A DNA stretch of 64,000 nt from an uncultured Bacteroidales bacterium (lineage in GTDB: Bacteria; Bacteroidota; Bacteroidia; Bacteroidales; Paludibacteraceae), in contig CALAUA010000021.1 of assembly GCA_937891975.1 (NCBI GenBank), positions 23,878 to 87,877 of the forward strand. The letters run 5' to 3'. Under the pieces are notes generated by a model, which was not told where the DNA came from, did not search any database, and saw only the letters and a list, made by a program, of their open reading frames with translations. Below, piece by piece: positions 1 to 8,070 of this stretch. Position 1 is the first letter of the stretch. Every line of letters begins with the position of its first letter. The position numbers and the translations under genes were made by a program.

Positions 1-1
1 G

Positions 2-265
2 GGTTCCATGATGGGTTTGGTGCTCTTGAGCGCATCGTTCATAGGCATTGGCATGCTTTGCAGTACAGTAACACGCAGCCAACTAGTGGCATTTATCTTA
101 GGGGCAGTGAGCTGCTTTGTACTGTATTGGGTAACGCTGCAAGACCACTATAGCAGTATCTCGCGCGGTGTGGTAGATTTGCGAGATATGGTATTCTTCT
201 TGAGCGTGGCAGTGGCAGCTGTCATAGTAAGTATCCTTATCATGAACCGCGCCGAAAAACGATAA
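2..265 (+). CDS. gldF: ABC transporter permease, GldF-type (C-terminal part only)
   Basis: The reading frame is open from the left edge, so this is the 3' end of a longer gene. The visible ~88 residues hold three hydrophobic segments and end in a short basic tail. The stretch HYSSISRGVVDLRDMVFFLS closely matches the end of GldF-family permeases (ABC-2 type), where a 'SISRGVID.RD' motif precedes the last membrane helix. GldF works with the ATPase GldA and with GldG, and is linked to gliding or type IX secretion in Bacteroidota. The next gene starts 3 bases after the stop, so the two are probably co-transcribed. The rest of the gene lies outside the window, so the assignment rests on the C-terminus alone. 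Confidence 0.65.
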   Translation, partial: GSMMGLVLLSASFIGIGMLCSTVTRSQLVAFILGAVSCFVLYWVTLQDHYSSISRGVVDLRDMVFFLSVAVAAVIVSILIMNRAEKR

Positions 266-268
266 TTT

Positions 269-763
269 ATGACACGCATTGGTTTATTGAGTGATACACA
301 TGGTTATCTGGATCCGCGAGTACTGGAGCACTTTGCGGATGTGGATGAGATATGGCATGCAGGTGATATAGGCAGTGCTATGGTGCTACAGCACCTGCGT
401 GAGTTCAAACCCACACGCGCAGTGTATGGCAATATGGACAGTGGCGATGTAAGGTATTCGCTCAGCGAGTTCTATCGTTTTCGTGTAGAAGAGGTGAATG
501 TGTTGTTAACGCATATTGGCGGTTATCCTGGGAAATATAATCCATGGTTGTTGCCGATGTTCAAGAAGGAGACACCGCAATTGTTTGTATGTGGTCATAG
601 CCATATTTTGAAGGTGCAATACGACCCTACATGGCAGATGCTGACCATGAATCCTGGGGCAGCAGGCAAACAAGGTTGGCAGACCGTACAGACATTGCTC
701 CGATTTGTGATTGATGGGAAAGAAATTCGCGATTTAGAGGTGATTGAGTTAGAAAGATACTAG
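269..763 (+). CDS. YfcE/MJ0936-type metallophosphoesterase
   Basis: A 164-residue cytoplasmic protein, the normal length for the small calcineurin-like phosphodiesterases of the YfcE/MJ0936 family. The metal-binding motifs appear in order: SDTHG (8-12), GD (32-33), GNMD (54-57), TH (81-82) and CGHSH (108-112). Members hydrolyse phosphodiester bonds in model substrates; the natural substrate is usually unknown. The start follows the gldF stop by 3 bases. No terminator is seen directly after it; a promoter begins about 80 bases downstream. Confidence 0.85.
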   Translation: MTRIGLLSDTHGYLDPRVLEHFADVDEIWHAGDIGSAMVLQHLREFKPTRAVYGNMDSGDVRYSLSEFYRFRVEEVNVLLTHIGGYPGKYNPWLLPMFKKETPQLFVCGHSHILKVQYDPTWQMLTMNPGAAGKQGWQTVQTLLRFVIDGKEIRDLEVIELERY

Positions 764-845
764 CGAAACGCTCCGAAAACGTATGTTTTACAACATATTT
801 AAGCTATTTTTGCCAAAAAGGTGTTGCATAACATATAAATAACTC

Positions 846-876
846 TTGCAGGGATGAGAAAAAAGCAGTACCTTTG
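846..876 (+). promoter_or_regulatory. Bacteroidota-type promoter for a candidate small RNA
   Basis: TTGC at 846-849 and TACCTTTG at 869-876 are separated by 19 bases, matching the Bacteroidota housekeeping promoter (-33 TTTG/TTGC, -7 TAnnTTTG). No start codon with a plausible ORF follows before the terminator at 948-970. Confidence 0.7.
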
Positions 877-881
877 CAGCG

Positions 882-971
882 GATTTAAAAATCGACACAA
901 TCTTTTTTGTACCTTAAAAATCAAACAGACTAATACCTTGGAAAAATAGCCGTCGGGAGACGGCTTTTTTC
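882..971 (+). ncRNA. candidate small RNA of about 90 nt
   Basis: A promoter (846-876) and an intrinsic terminator (948-970) bracket about 90 bases with no usable ORF. Inside is a small hairpin (GATTT/AAATC near 882-893). The segment TAATACC (931-937) can pair with GGTATTA (974-980), which would enclose the terminator hairpin in a longer stem. I recognise no known RNA family. It could also be a leader of yidC, but a second terminator and a separate promoter lie between. Confidence 0.45.
948..970 (+). terminator. intrinsic terminator 1 of a duplicated pair
   Basis: Perfect 7-bp stem AGCCGTC (948-954) / GACGGCT (959-965) with a GGGA loop and a T tract at 965-970. It ends the candidate small RNA. 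Confidence 0.8.
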
Positions 972-1010
972 ATGGTATTACGTAGCGTAAGCGAAGCAAT
1001 ACCAAACTGG

Positions 1011-1035
1011 AGCCGTCAAAAAGACGGCTTTTTTT
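1011..1035 (+). terminator. intrinsic terminator 2 of a duplicated pair
   Basis: The same stem as the terminator at 948 (AGCCGTC 1011-1017 / GACGGCT 1023-1029) with an AAAAA loop and seven T's. The upstream word AATACC (998-1003) repeats the AATACC before the first copy, so the pair looks like an imperfect tandem duplication. Confidence 0.75.
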
Positions 1036-1042
1036 ATGAATA

Positions 1043-1103
1043 TTTGTATATGTCAGAAAAAAGTAGTAACTTTGCAGCGATTTTGCGCGCACGCGTGCGC
1101 AAA
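1043..1103 (+). promoter_or_regulatory. yidC promoter and 5'-terminal mRNA hairpin
   Basis: TTTG (1043-1046) and TAACTTTG (1067-1074) are spaced by 20 bases. Immediately after the expected start site lies TTTGCGC (1082-1088) / GCGCAAA (1097-1103), a GC-rich hairpin that would sit at the very 5' end of the mRNA and might stabilise it. The stretch 764-1147 therefore holds two promoters, two terminators and no protein gene. Confidence 0.7.
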
Positions 1104-1147
1104 CAATATATAAGAATATAAATAATTAAAAACATAGACATTACGGA

Positions 1148-3082
1148 ATGGATAAGAACACGTGGATTGGCTTTGGATTGATAGCCGCAATTATTATTGG
1201 ATTTTCATTTATTAATCGTCCTTCTAAAGAAGAGTTGGCAGAACGTCAACGCATACAGGATTCGATTGCTGTAGTTCGCGCAATGGAACAAGAGGCACAA
1301 ATGTTATCTCAACAATTAACAGAAGACCTGATAAGTGAAAACGGAACTGTAACAGGTGAAAATGAGGTAGCAAGTGCAGAAGCTTTAGCAGAGCACGTGG
1401 CAGCCGTATATGGTCCGTTTGCTCCAGCAGCACAAGGAGAAGAAGGACTTATCACTTTAGAAAATGAGAAAGTTCGTTTAGGCATTGCTCGCCGAGGCGG
1501 AAGAATAGCTAAAGCCGAACTGAAAGAATACAAAGCATACGGCGATAGCGTAAATGACTTATGCCTTTTCCAAGGTGATGAGAGTAGCTTGAATTTCACT
1601 CTCGTAACTAACAATAGTCGTATTTTATCTACCCAAAACTTGTACTTCCAAGAAGAGAGTCTAACAACGGACGATGAAGGAAAGAGTACGTTGGTTATGC
1701 GACTCAACACTAATATTGATGGGTGCTATATCGACTTTGTATATACCTTGCCTGCAGATGATTATATGGTAGGAATGAGTATCCAACCACATAATATGCA
1801 ATTGGCTTTAGCACAAAACATGTCATCGATTGAACTGCAATGGAGTCAAACTATTCCTCAACAAGAAAAAGGACGTAAGTTTGAAGAAAAATATGCGCAA
1901 TTGCAATACATGTTCGTAGGTGGTGATATAGAAAAGTTATCTGAAGTAAAAGCCGACCGCGCTAAGGAATCTGCTCGCCTCAAATGGATTGCATACAAAG
2001 ATCAATTCTTCTCAACGGTGTTGATTGCTGATGATGCATTTGAATCCACCCAAATGGAATCTACTCCACTCAATGCTCTGAGTCGCTATATCAAAGAATA
2101 TAACACAACAACAAGTTTGCCACTGGACATAACAGGTAAAAAGACCACCGATTTGCATTATTACCTTGGTCCAAACCACTACAATACACTTAAAGCATAT
2201 GACAAAGATGTAGAGAAAGCCGATCGTTTACACCTCAATGAACTAGTGCCACTAGGTTGGAAGATAGTTAGTTGGATTAACAAAGCATTGGTAATTCCAA
2301 TGTTTAACTTATTTACTTCTTGGGGGTTACATATTGGTATTGTGATTCTACTGATGACTCTGGTAATCAAATTGATTATTTTGCCATTCGTATTTGCATC
2401 CTACAAGTCAAGCGCAAAAATGCGTGTATTGAAACCACAATTGGATGAAATCAATGAGAAATACCCACCAGAGAAGATGCAAGAACGCCAACAAGCCACT
2501 ATGGCATTGTATCAGAAAGCAGGTGTTAGTCCGATGTCGGGTTGCTTGCCAATGCTATTCCAGTTCCCTGTACTGATGGCTATGTTCTGGTTCTTGCCTA
2601 CAGCTATTGAGTTGCGCGGTCAGTCGCTATTCTGGGCAGATGACCTCTCGACTTATGATGCAATTATTACGTGGAGTAAGTCTATTCCAATCTTCGGAAC
2701 TCACCTGAGTTTGTTCTGCTTATTGATGACCATAGTGAACATCGTATATACCCATATCACCATGCAAACACAGTCTGGCGGTCAAGAGATGAAAGTGATG
2801 AAATGGATGATGTACTTGATGCCATTGATGTTCCTCTTTATCTTTAATGATTACGCAGCAGGACTCAGTTACTACTATCTCGTCAGTCTATTGATGACCA
2901 TTATCCAAACGATGATTTTCCGTTGGGCAATCGATGACAAGAAAGTGTTGGCACAGATGGAAGCCAATGCCAAGAAAAAAGGCACACAAAAGAAGTCGGG
3001 TTTTGCAGCACGCTTGGAAGCTATGCAACGTGAACAACAACGCCTAGCACGCGAGCAAGCAAAAGCGCAGATGAGGAGATAA
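1148..3082 (+). CDS. yidC: membrane protein insertase YidC
   Basis: A 644-residue inner-membrane protein, typical of the Bacteroidota form (600-650 residues). It inserts and folds membrane proteins alone or with SecYEG. An N-terminal helix (residues 6-23) is followed by a large periplasmic beta domain (about 95-340). The conserved five-helix insertase core begins near residue 365; KPQLDEINEKYPPEKMQERQ marks the cytoplasmic hairpin after the first core helix. The C-terminal tail is rich in Lys, Arg and Gln, suited to contact the ribosome. It has its own promoter, and the start is the only ATG in the leader giving the N-terminal anchor. The stop TAA abuts a TTTAGAG-type tandem repeat. Confidence 0.97.
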   Translation: MDKNTWIGFGLIAAIIIGFSFINRPSKEELAERQRIQDSIAVVRAMEQEAQMLSQQLTEDLISENGTVTGENEVASAEALAEHVAAVYGPFAPAAQGEEGLITLENEKVRLGIARRGGRIAKAELKEYKAYGDSVNDLCLFQGDESSLNFTLVTNNSRILSTQNLYFQEESLTTDDEGKSTLVMRLNTNIDGCYIDFVYTLPADDYMVGMSIQPHNMQLALAQNMSSIELQWSQTIPQQEKGRKFEEKYAQLQYMFVGGDIEKLSEVKADRAKESARLKWIAYKDQFFSTVLIADDAFESTQMESTPLNALSRYIKEYNTTTSLPLDITGKKTTDLHYYLGPNHYNTLKAYDKDVEKADRLHLNELVPLGWKIVSWINKALVIPMFNLFTSWGLHIGIVILLMTLVIKLIILPFVFASYKSSAKMRVLKPQLDEINEKYPPEKMQERQQATMALYQKAGVSPMSGCLPMLFQFPVLMAMFWFLPTAIELRGQSLFWADDLSTYDAIITWSKSIPIFGTHLSLFCLLMTIVNIVYTHITMQTQSGGQEMKVMKWMMYLMPLMFLFIFNDYAAGLSYYYLVSLLMTIIQTMIFRWAIDDKKVLAQMEANAKKKGTQKKSGFAARLEAMQREQQRLAREQAKAQMRR

Positions 3083-3136
3083 GTGTTTAGAGTTTAGAGT
3101 TTAGAGTTTAGTGTTTAGAGTTTAGTGTTTAGAGAA
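3083..3136 (+). repeat. TTTAGAG/TTTAGTG tandem repeat between yidC and the next gene
   Basis: Seven-base words TTTAGAG and TTTAGTG follow each other for the whole spacer. This is the reverse complement of the CTCTAAA/CACTAAA arrays at 42667, 43051 and 62792. There is no hairpin in this copy. It starts directly at the yidC stop codon. Confidence 0.85.
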
Positions 3137-3137
3137 C

Positions 3138-3854
3138 ATGAAGAGATGGTCTATAATCATGGTCCTATGCTCAGTAATGAGCATAGGACTTTTTGCGCAA
3201 AACGACAGCATAAGTGCGCAAGCAACGAAAGATAAATATACGTTCGGTGATTTTTTTGATGCCCTTGATTTGCCTACAGTAGTAGGTGTGGGTGTTACGC
3301 CAAATGGGATTGAAGGAGCCACTTTCAATTCTGCAATGCGATTGGGATGGCGACACCATAAAAACTATGGAACGTTTGTGTATATCACATACGACACACA
3401 CAGCAATACATATAAAGACATGGACTTGCAATTTGCAGGTTCAAATTTCCGCGACGCAGAGGTTTGGTACAATGAGGTAGGTATGAGTGTAGGTTATCGT
3501 TTCCCTTTGGTGAAAGATATCAAAGCATTCTATGAAAATCCTTATTTCCATCCATGGGATTTCTTTGTTAGTCTGCAGCCTGGTGTGTCAATTGCTACGG
3601 TAAAGAACGCAACACTGATGGACGACAATTCCTCCTATGAGATGACCAATATTGACCATGTAGTCCCTACTCTACGCTTCTCGGCAGGTGTGGAATGGTT
3701 TATATTCTCTAACTTTGGTGTGTTTGCAGAAGCGGCTTACACGCAGCACTTGATGCCTACTATCATCGAGCAAGCAGCCATTAACAAAGGTGATATAAAA
3801 CACCCATCTGGACCTATTACAATCTCAGTAGGATTGTCATTATTCTTCAACTAA
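3138..3854 (+). CDS. outer-membrane beta-barrel protein, unknown function
   Basis: A 238-residue protein with a clear signal peptide (MKRWSIIMVLCSVMSIGLFA, cleavage near 20-21). The rest alternates polar and hydrophobic residues, with aromatic-rich strands, and ends in a strand closing with Phe-Asn (SVGLSLFFN), as expected for an outer-membrane barrel. No enzymatic motif is visible. It probably shares the yidC transcript, since only the word repeat lies between. A hairpin at 3995-4020 ends transcription. Confidence 0.7.
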   Translation: MKRWSIIMVLCSVMSIGLFAQNDSISAQATKDKYTFGDFFDALDLPTVVGVGVTPNGIEGATFNSAMRLGWRHHKNYGTFVYITYDTHSNTYKDMDLQFAGSNFRDAEVWYNEVGMSVGYRFPLVKDIKAFYENPYFHPWDFFVSLQPGVSIATVKNATLMDDNSSYEMTNIDHVVPTLRFSAGVEWFIFSNFGVFAEAAYTQHLMPTIIEQAAINKGDIKHPSGPITISVGLSLFFN

Positions 3855-3894
3855 AACATTGAGGTAACCACACGTAAAGTTCCCGTCATCCCCA

Positions 3895-3934
3895 GAGTGG
3901 TACGGGAGTGGTACGGGAATGGTACGGGGATTTC
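3895..3934 (+). repeat. 11-bp tandem repeat, GTGGTACGGGA type
   Basis: Three consecutive units, GTGGTACGGGA twice and then ATGGTACGGGG, lie 40 bases downstream of a stop codon. Related arrays in the opposite orientation are at 25203-25235 and 42819-42855, also at gene 3' ends. Confidence 0.8.
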
Positions 3935-3994
3935 TACGTATCTTAAAAAACAAAGATACAAGGAATACACCACTATAAATAAAATGAAAAAATA

Positions 3995-4020
3995 ATAAGG
4001 TGTCCAAGTGGACACCTTAT
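3995..4020. terminator. bidirectional terminator between convergent genes
   Basis: Perfect 11-bp stem ATAAGGTGTCC (3995-4005) / GGACACCTTAT (4010-4020) with an AAGT loop, A/T-rich on both sides. It can serve the plus-strand gene ending at 3854 and the minus-strand gene ending at 4079. Confidence 0.85.
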
Positions 4021-4078
4021 ATTTATATATACGCGCGTTAGACGCTTGTATAATTCAATTCAAATTAGCTTCAGCAAA

Positions 4079-4570
4079 TTAGAACAAGTAGCGAACACCA
4101 AGAGTTACGCCATAGAAACCTGCGGTATTGAAGCCTAGAGGAGCACTATCTGTTGCGGTAGCATAGTAGATACCAATGTTTGGACGGTAATCTACAGAGA
4201 GTTGCAATGGGAACCAGAAGTCATAACTTACACCTACGTGACCAACAACACCAGCATAGATTGTTGGATATTTGAAGCCATAGATACCAGCACCTGCACC
4301 AACACCAAGTGACCAGTTCCACTCACCCTTCTCATTCCAAGGAATAGCAGTGTTGAATGGGTTAATCCAATCATAGGTACATGTAGCACCAATACCATTA
4401 AACATAGGAATGTTTACAGACAAATCAAGCATATTAGCTTCGCCAAGACTGTGTTGATAAGAAACATCCACACCATAACCAATGTTAGCACCAATAGCGC
4501 GTGGTTGTGCTACAGCAGTAGCCACACCTGCAACTGCCAAAATGGCAATCATAAGAATACTTTTTTTCAT
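4079..4570 (-). CDS. small outer-membrane beta-barrel protein
   Basis: A 163-residue protein with signal peptide MKKSILMIAILAVAGVATAV-AQ. The mature part is made of Gly/aromatic-rich strands and ends GVTLGVRYLF, a typical outer-membrane barrel C-terminus. Function unknown. It stands alone, with its own promoter (4651-4682, minus) and the shared terminator at 3995-4020. The promoter region is shared back to back with the aminotransferase gene at 4777. Confidence 0.7.
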   Translation of the reverse strand: MKKSILMIAILAVAGVATAVAQPRAIGANIGYGVDVSYQHSLGEANMLDLSVNIPMFNGIGATCTYDWINPFNTAIPWNEKGEWNWSLGVGAGAGIYGFKYPTIYAGVVGHVGVSYDFWFPLQLSVDYRPNIGIYYATATDSAPLGFNTAGFYGVTLGVRYLF

Positions 4571-4650
4571 AATCTTTTTTGTTTTTTGAAATTATATTAA
4601 AAATAGTGATTGTTTTCTAAACAAGTCATCATTTCATCAATAAATGTGCA

Positions 4651-4682
4651 CAAAGGTACAACTATTTTTTTTATTATGCAAA
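4651..4682 (-). promoter_or_regulatory. promoter of the small outer-membrane protein gene
   Basis: On the minus strand, TTTG (4682-4679) and TACCTTTG (4658-4651) are spaced by 20 bases. The leader to the ATG at 4570 is about 70 bases and A/T-rich. Confidence 0.75.
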
Positions 4683-4718
4683 TAATTTTGTCATTTTTCA
4701 AAAAAAAATAGTATTTTA

Positions 4719-4750
4719 TTTGTAGATATCAACAAAAAGTACTATCTTTG
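4719..4750 (+). promoter_or_regulatory. promoter of the aminotransferase gene
   Basis: TTTG (4719-4722) and TATCTTTG (4743-4750) are spaced by 20 bases. The start codon is 27 bases past the -7 element. Confidence 0.75.
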
Positions 4751-4776
4751 CAAGGTGTTTTAACTTTTAGGTAGAT

Positions 4777-5982
4777 ATGCGTATTTCCAACCGAATAGCT
4801 GCACTCGAGGAGTCAGCAACCCTGCAAGTGGCAGCATTGTGCCAACAACTTCGTTCAGAAGGAGTAGATGTGATTGGTCTTTCATTGGGTGAGCCCGACT
4901 TTCCTGCTCCTGCACACGTTAAACAAGCTGCTATTGCTGCCATCAACAATGATATATCGCATTATGGTCCAACACCCGGTTTCCCCTCTTTGCGTCAAGC
5001 GATAGCAGATACCCTAAATAATGATATCAAGGATTATCCCGTGCGTGCATACAACGCAAACGAGATAGTAGTGTCGGTGGGTGCAAAACAGGCATTGTGT
5101 AATGCGATAGAAGCACTGATAGGACCTGATGATGAGGTGATTATGCCTACTCCATGTTGGGTGAGTTATGTAGAAATGGTGAAGATTGCGCAAGGCAAGA
5201 GCGTGATTGTGAAGACTAGGATGGAAGACAATTTCTGCCTCACCGCAGCTCAATTAGAGGCCGCAATTACTCCTAAGACCAAGCTCTTGATGCTCTGCTC
5301 TCCGAACAATCCAACAGGTTCGGTTTACACGTTAGAGAACTTGAAGGCATTGGTAGAGGTACTCAAGCGTCACCCACAAGTAAACGTGTTGGCAGATGAG
5401 ATATACCAACATATTTTATACACAGGTAAGCATGAGACTTTGGCTCAGTTCCCTGAATTGGAAGACCGCCTAATCATCATCAACGGCGTGAGCAAGGCAT
5501 ATGCTATGACAGGTTATCGCATAGGATGGTTAGCATGCCATGACAAGGACCTGATAACAGCCGTAAAACGCCTACAAGGTCAGACAATTAGTTGCGCTAC
5601 AACCATCGCCCAGAAAGCAGCAGAGGCAGCATATACTGGCGATCAAAGTTGTGTAGAAGAAATGCGACGAGCATTCCATCGTCGCCGTGATTTGATTGTA
5701 GGGTTGGCAAAAGACATTCCAGGAATGAAGGTACTTGAGCCACAAGGTGCGTTCTACCTATTCCCCGATGTGTCCGCCTATTTTGGCAAACAATACAAGG
5801 GTCAGACAATACACAATGCGGATGAATTGGTGACATTCTTGCTACAAGAAGCTCACGTGGCATGTGTATCAGGTAGCGCCTTTGGGGAGGATAATTGTAT
5901 CCGTTTCTCTTATGCAACGAGTGAAGACTTGATTATCGAAGCAATGCGCCGTATGAAAGAGACTTTGGCAATATTAACATAA
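4777..5982 (+). CDS. class I PLP-dependent aminotransferase (aspartate type)
   Basis: A 401-residue fold-type I aminotransferase, close to AspB/AspC-like enzymes that transfer the amino group between aspartate and 2-oxoglutarate. Key features are SLGEPDFPAP (36-45), SPNNPTG (175-181), the PLP-binding acidic pair DE (207-208), the Schiff-base lysine K240 in NGVSKAYAMTGYR, and R248. Side specificity (aspartate versus other amino acids or prephenate) cannot be told from the sequence. The next gene starts 21 bases downstream and probably shares its transcript. Confidence 0.88.
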   Translation: MRISNRIAALEESATLQVAALCQQLRSEGVDVIGLSLGEPDFPAPAHVKQAAIAAINNDISHYGPTPGFPSLRQAIADTLNNDIKDYPVRAYNANEIVVSVGAKQALCNAIEALIGPDDEVIMPTPCWVSYVEMVKIAQGKSVIVKTRMEDNFCLTAAQLEAAITPKTKLLMLCSPNNPTGSVYTLENLKALVEVLKRHPQVNVLADEIYQHILYTGKHETLAQFPELEDRLIIINGVSKAYAMTGYRIGWLACHDKDLITAVKRLQGQTISCATTIAQKAAEAAYTGDQSCVEEMRRAFHRRRDLIVGLAKDIPGMKVLEPQGAFYLFPDVSAYFGKQYKGQTIHNADELVTFLLQEAHVACVSGSAFGEDNCIRFSYATSEDLIIEAMRRMKETLAILT

Positions 5983-6003
5983 ACAAAATAAATCTAATAC
6001 CCA

Positions 6004-7413
6004 ATGCGTCATCACCAGAAAATAGCGATTGCTCGTCTGATTTCAGACCTCATCAAATCTGATGATGTGATATGCAAAGAGGAAATTTCATTGTATAATC
6101 AGATTGTTCAATCTTTTGAAATTTCTCTAGATGAGTTACATCAGTCGCAATACATCTCATTAACTGAATCAGTTGGTTATCTTAAGAATATGCCTGCTGA
6201 TGAGCAACTGAAGATTTATGATATTCTCAAAAAAGCGGCTTATTCGGACAACTCATGTGTAGCACGTGAGGCATTGCTGTTGCAAACATTGTCATTAGTA
6301 TTGCAAGATAAAGAAGAAAAGTATCAACTTTTCTCGACCCAAATAAGCGGTTGGCAAAACACAGAAAAATATGTGATGTATATCGAAAGCGATTACATGC
6401 ATACCATCAACGAGGAAATATTGGAGCAATATGATGCCATCGCTAACTTACTGCATTTATGGAAATTTGAATTTATCTATATTCCAAAAATAGCTCAATC
6501 TTGTTTGGATATGGATCGTGATTATCTATGCGATATTATTCGCTATATGAATCCACGCCTATCCATCGAATGTTTGAATAATCTATACGACCAACTAACT
6601 AGCATCAATACGGAAACCTATACACGCAACTACCTAGCTAATACGTGTCACCAGAACATTTTTTACAACATAGAACCATCTCTGCTTATTAACGTTGGAT
6701 TATCTTATGTTCCCTCTAGTACCTCTGCATGTAACGATAATCATTATATCAATTTTCTTACTATTCGGCTAGAAGATGAGCCAGATAGTGTTTTGAATGA
6801 AGTACGTCGTTTTATTGATCAATACGAAACCTATATTACTGAACCTGAATATTTTCGTCCGAAGCGTAGTAAAAATTTGTTCCACTACCATGGCTTCTAC
6901 AAACAACTTTTTGATTTCTTAATACGCCATCATACGAATGGAGAAGAAAATAGCATCTTTATTGATCTACCTGCTCATCGCATCTGGATGCGTGGCATAG
7001 AAATCCAAATGAGTGCTACCCAGTTGGCAACATATATATTTATTTTGCACCAATCATTCTGTACCCACTATGGTGGTCTGATTAAAGCAGGTCAACATCA
7101 TCCATTATCAGAAAAAGAAGTTGCGCGATTAGGACGTGCATTCCATGGAATATGTAATATATTTCGTGAAACACCTATCCTAAATACACGTTCATACTTA
7201 GAAGATGTTGCCAACATCCGTGGATATATCGCACGAATACGTGCCATCGTTGCACACCAGATAGATGCAACAGACGTCGACTACTATTATCCAAAAGATT
7301 CTGCCGATAAAAGTATGTACCACATCGCTATAGATCCACGAAAAATACGCATGCGCACTTCACAAGGAGAGATTTTATTTACAGATTATACACTCTGGAA
7401 ACAACTAAAATAG
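6004..7413 (+). CDS. unknown protein with a TerB-like N-terminal helical domain
   Basis: A 469-residue soluble protein I do not recognise as a whole. The first ~115 residues resemble a TerB-like acidic helical domain: ISDLIKSDDVICKEEISLYN has the 'D..v...E...' spacing of TerB metal-binding helices. The middle and C-terminal parts are rich in Tyr, His and Ile; an HQSFCTHYGG segment lies near 345-354, and no enzyme signature is visible. No signal peptide or membrane segment is seen. It follows the aminotransferase by 21 bases. No clear terminator is seen after it; the next promoter is at 7507. Confidence 0.5.
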   Translation: MRHHQKIAIARLISDLIKSDDVICKEEISLYNQIVQSFEISLDELHQSQYISLTESVGYLKNMPADEQLKIYDILKKAAYSDNSCVAREALLLQTLSLVLQDKEEKYQLFSTQISGWQNTEKYVMYIESDYMHTINEEILEQYDAIANLLHLWKFEFIYIPKIAQSCLDMDRDYLCDIIRYMNPRLSIECLNNLYDQLTSINTETYTRNYLANTCHQNIFYNIEPSLLINVGLSYVPSSTSACNDNHYINFLTIRLEDEPDSVLNEVRRFIDQYETYITEPEYFRPKRSKNLFHYHGFYKQLFDFLIRHHTNGEENSIFIDLPAHRIWMRGIEIQMSATQLATYIFILHQSFCTHYGGLIKAGQHHPLSEKEVARLGRAFHGICNIFRETPILNTRSYLEDVANIRGYIARIRAIVAHQIDATDVDYYYPKDSADKSMYHIAIDPRKIRMRTSQGEILFTDYTLWKQLK

Positions 7414-7506
7414 TACACCTATTTCAACTCGAAGATTTAGATAATTTAACAATATTGTTACTTACATCCATTACATTGATTGATGTATTTAGCAATATTG
7501 TTATTT

Positions 7507-7538
7507 TTTGCACGACTTATGAAATCCTTGTACTTTTG
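7507..7538 (+). promoter_or_regulatory. promoter of a small membrane protein gene
   Basis: TTTG (7507-7510) and TACTTTTG (7531-7538) are spaced by 20 bases. The start codon at 7588 follows 49 bases later. Confidence 0.75.
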
Positions 7539-7587
7539 CAGCACGTTTTATAACTCGTGCCATTAAACCACCTAAAAAACTGAAACT

Positions 7588-8025
7588 ATGTATTCGCACA
7601 TCTTTACAACATTTAAGCTTGCGCTTTATGCACTCAGCACTTTTTGGCTGATTCGTCTGATGTGGGGGATTAACATCGTAACTATCATCGCACTCATCAT
7701 TCTAGATGCTTGTCATTTTCTCTTTCCTTTTTCGCCATGGATTATTGTCCTTGTGCAGTTTGCACTATTGATTTGCATCTATTTTATCACCCTTTTTACA
7801 GGATCGTGGAACTTACGAAACCATCGCATTGAAGTAGATCCGATGATCTCACTATTACTTCTAGCACTGCTCTATCTAGTAGGTCTGGCACATTACCGCA
7901 GTATTTTGGAGGGTGAAACGGGAATAAAGCCCTATATAGCTCCAGTATGTATTGCGATTGCCATGTTGATTGCCACAAGTATCTCATACTTGCTAGGCAG
8001 AAAAAACGAAAGGTTATCCCACTAG
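7588..8025 (+). CDS. four-helix integral membrane protein, unknown function
   Basis: A 145-residue protein with about four hydrophobic helices (near 8-38, 45-68, 85-102 and 118-137) and a short basic tail. There is no recognisable motif. It is a single-gene unit between its promoter and a bidirectional hairpin that overlaps its own stop codon. Confidence 0.6.
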   Translation: MYSHIFTTFKLALYALSTFWLIRLMWGINIVTIIALIILDACHFLFPFSPWIIVLVQFALLICIYFITLFTGSWNLRNHRIEVDPMISLLLLALLYLVGLAHYRSILEGETGIKPYIAPVCIAIAMLIATSISYLLGRKNERLSH

Positions 8026-8040
8026 GATAACCTTTCTAGT
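8008..8040. terminator. bidirectional terminator overlapping a stop codon
   Basis: Perfect 12-bp stem GAAAGGTTATCC (8008-8019) / GGATAACCTTTC (8025-8036), loop CACTA. The loop and the start of the second arm contain the TAG stop (8023-8025) of the upstream gene. A's on the left and T's on the right let it also serve dnaK on the minus strand. Confidence 0.85.
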
Positions 8041-8070
8041 TTTATTCACAAATAGATGAATCTATGTCAA

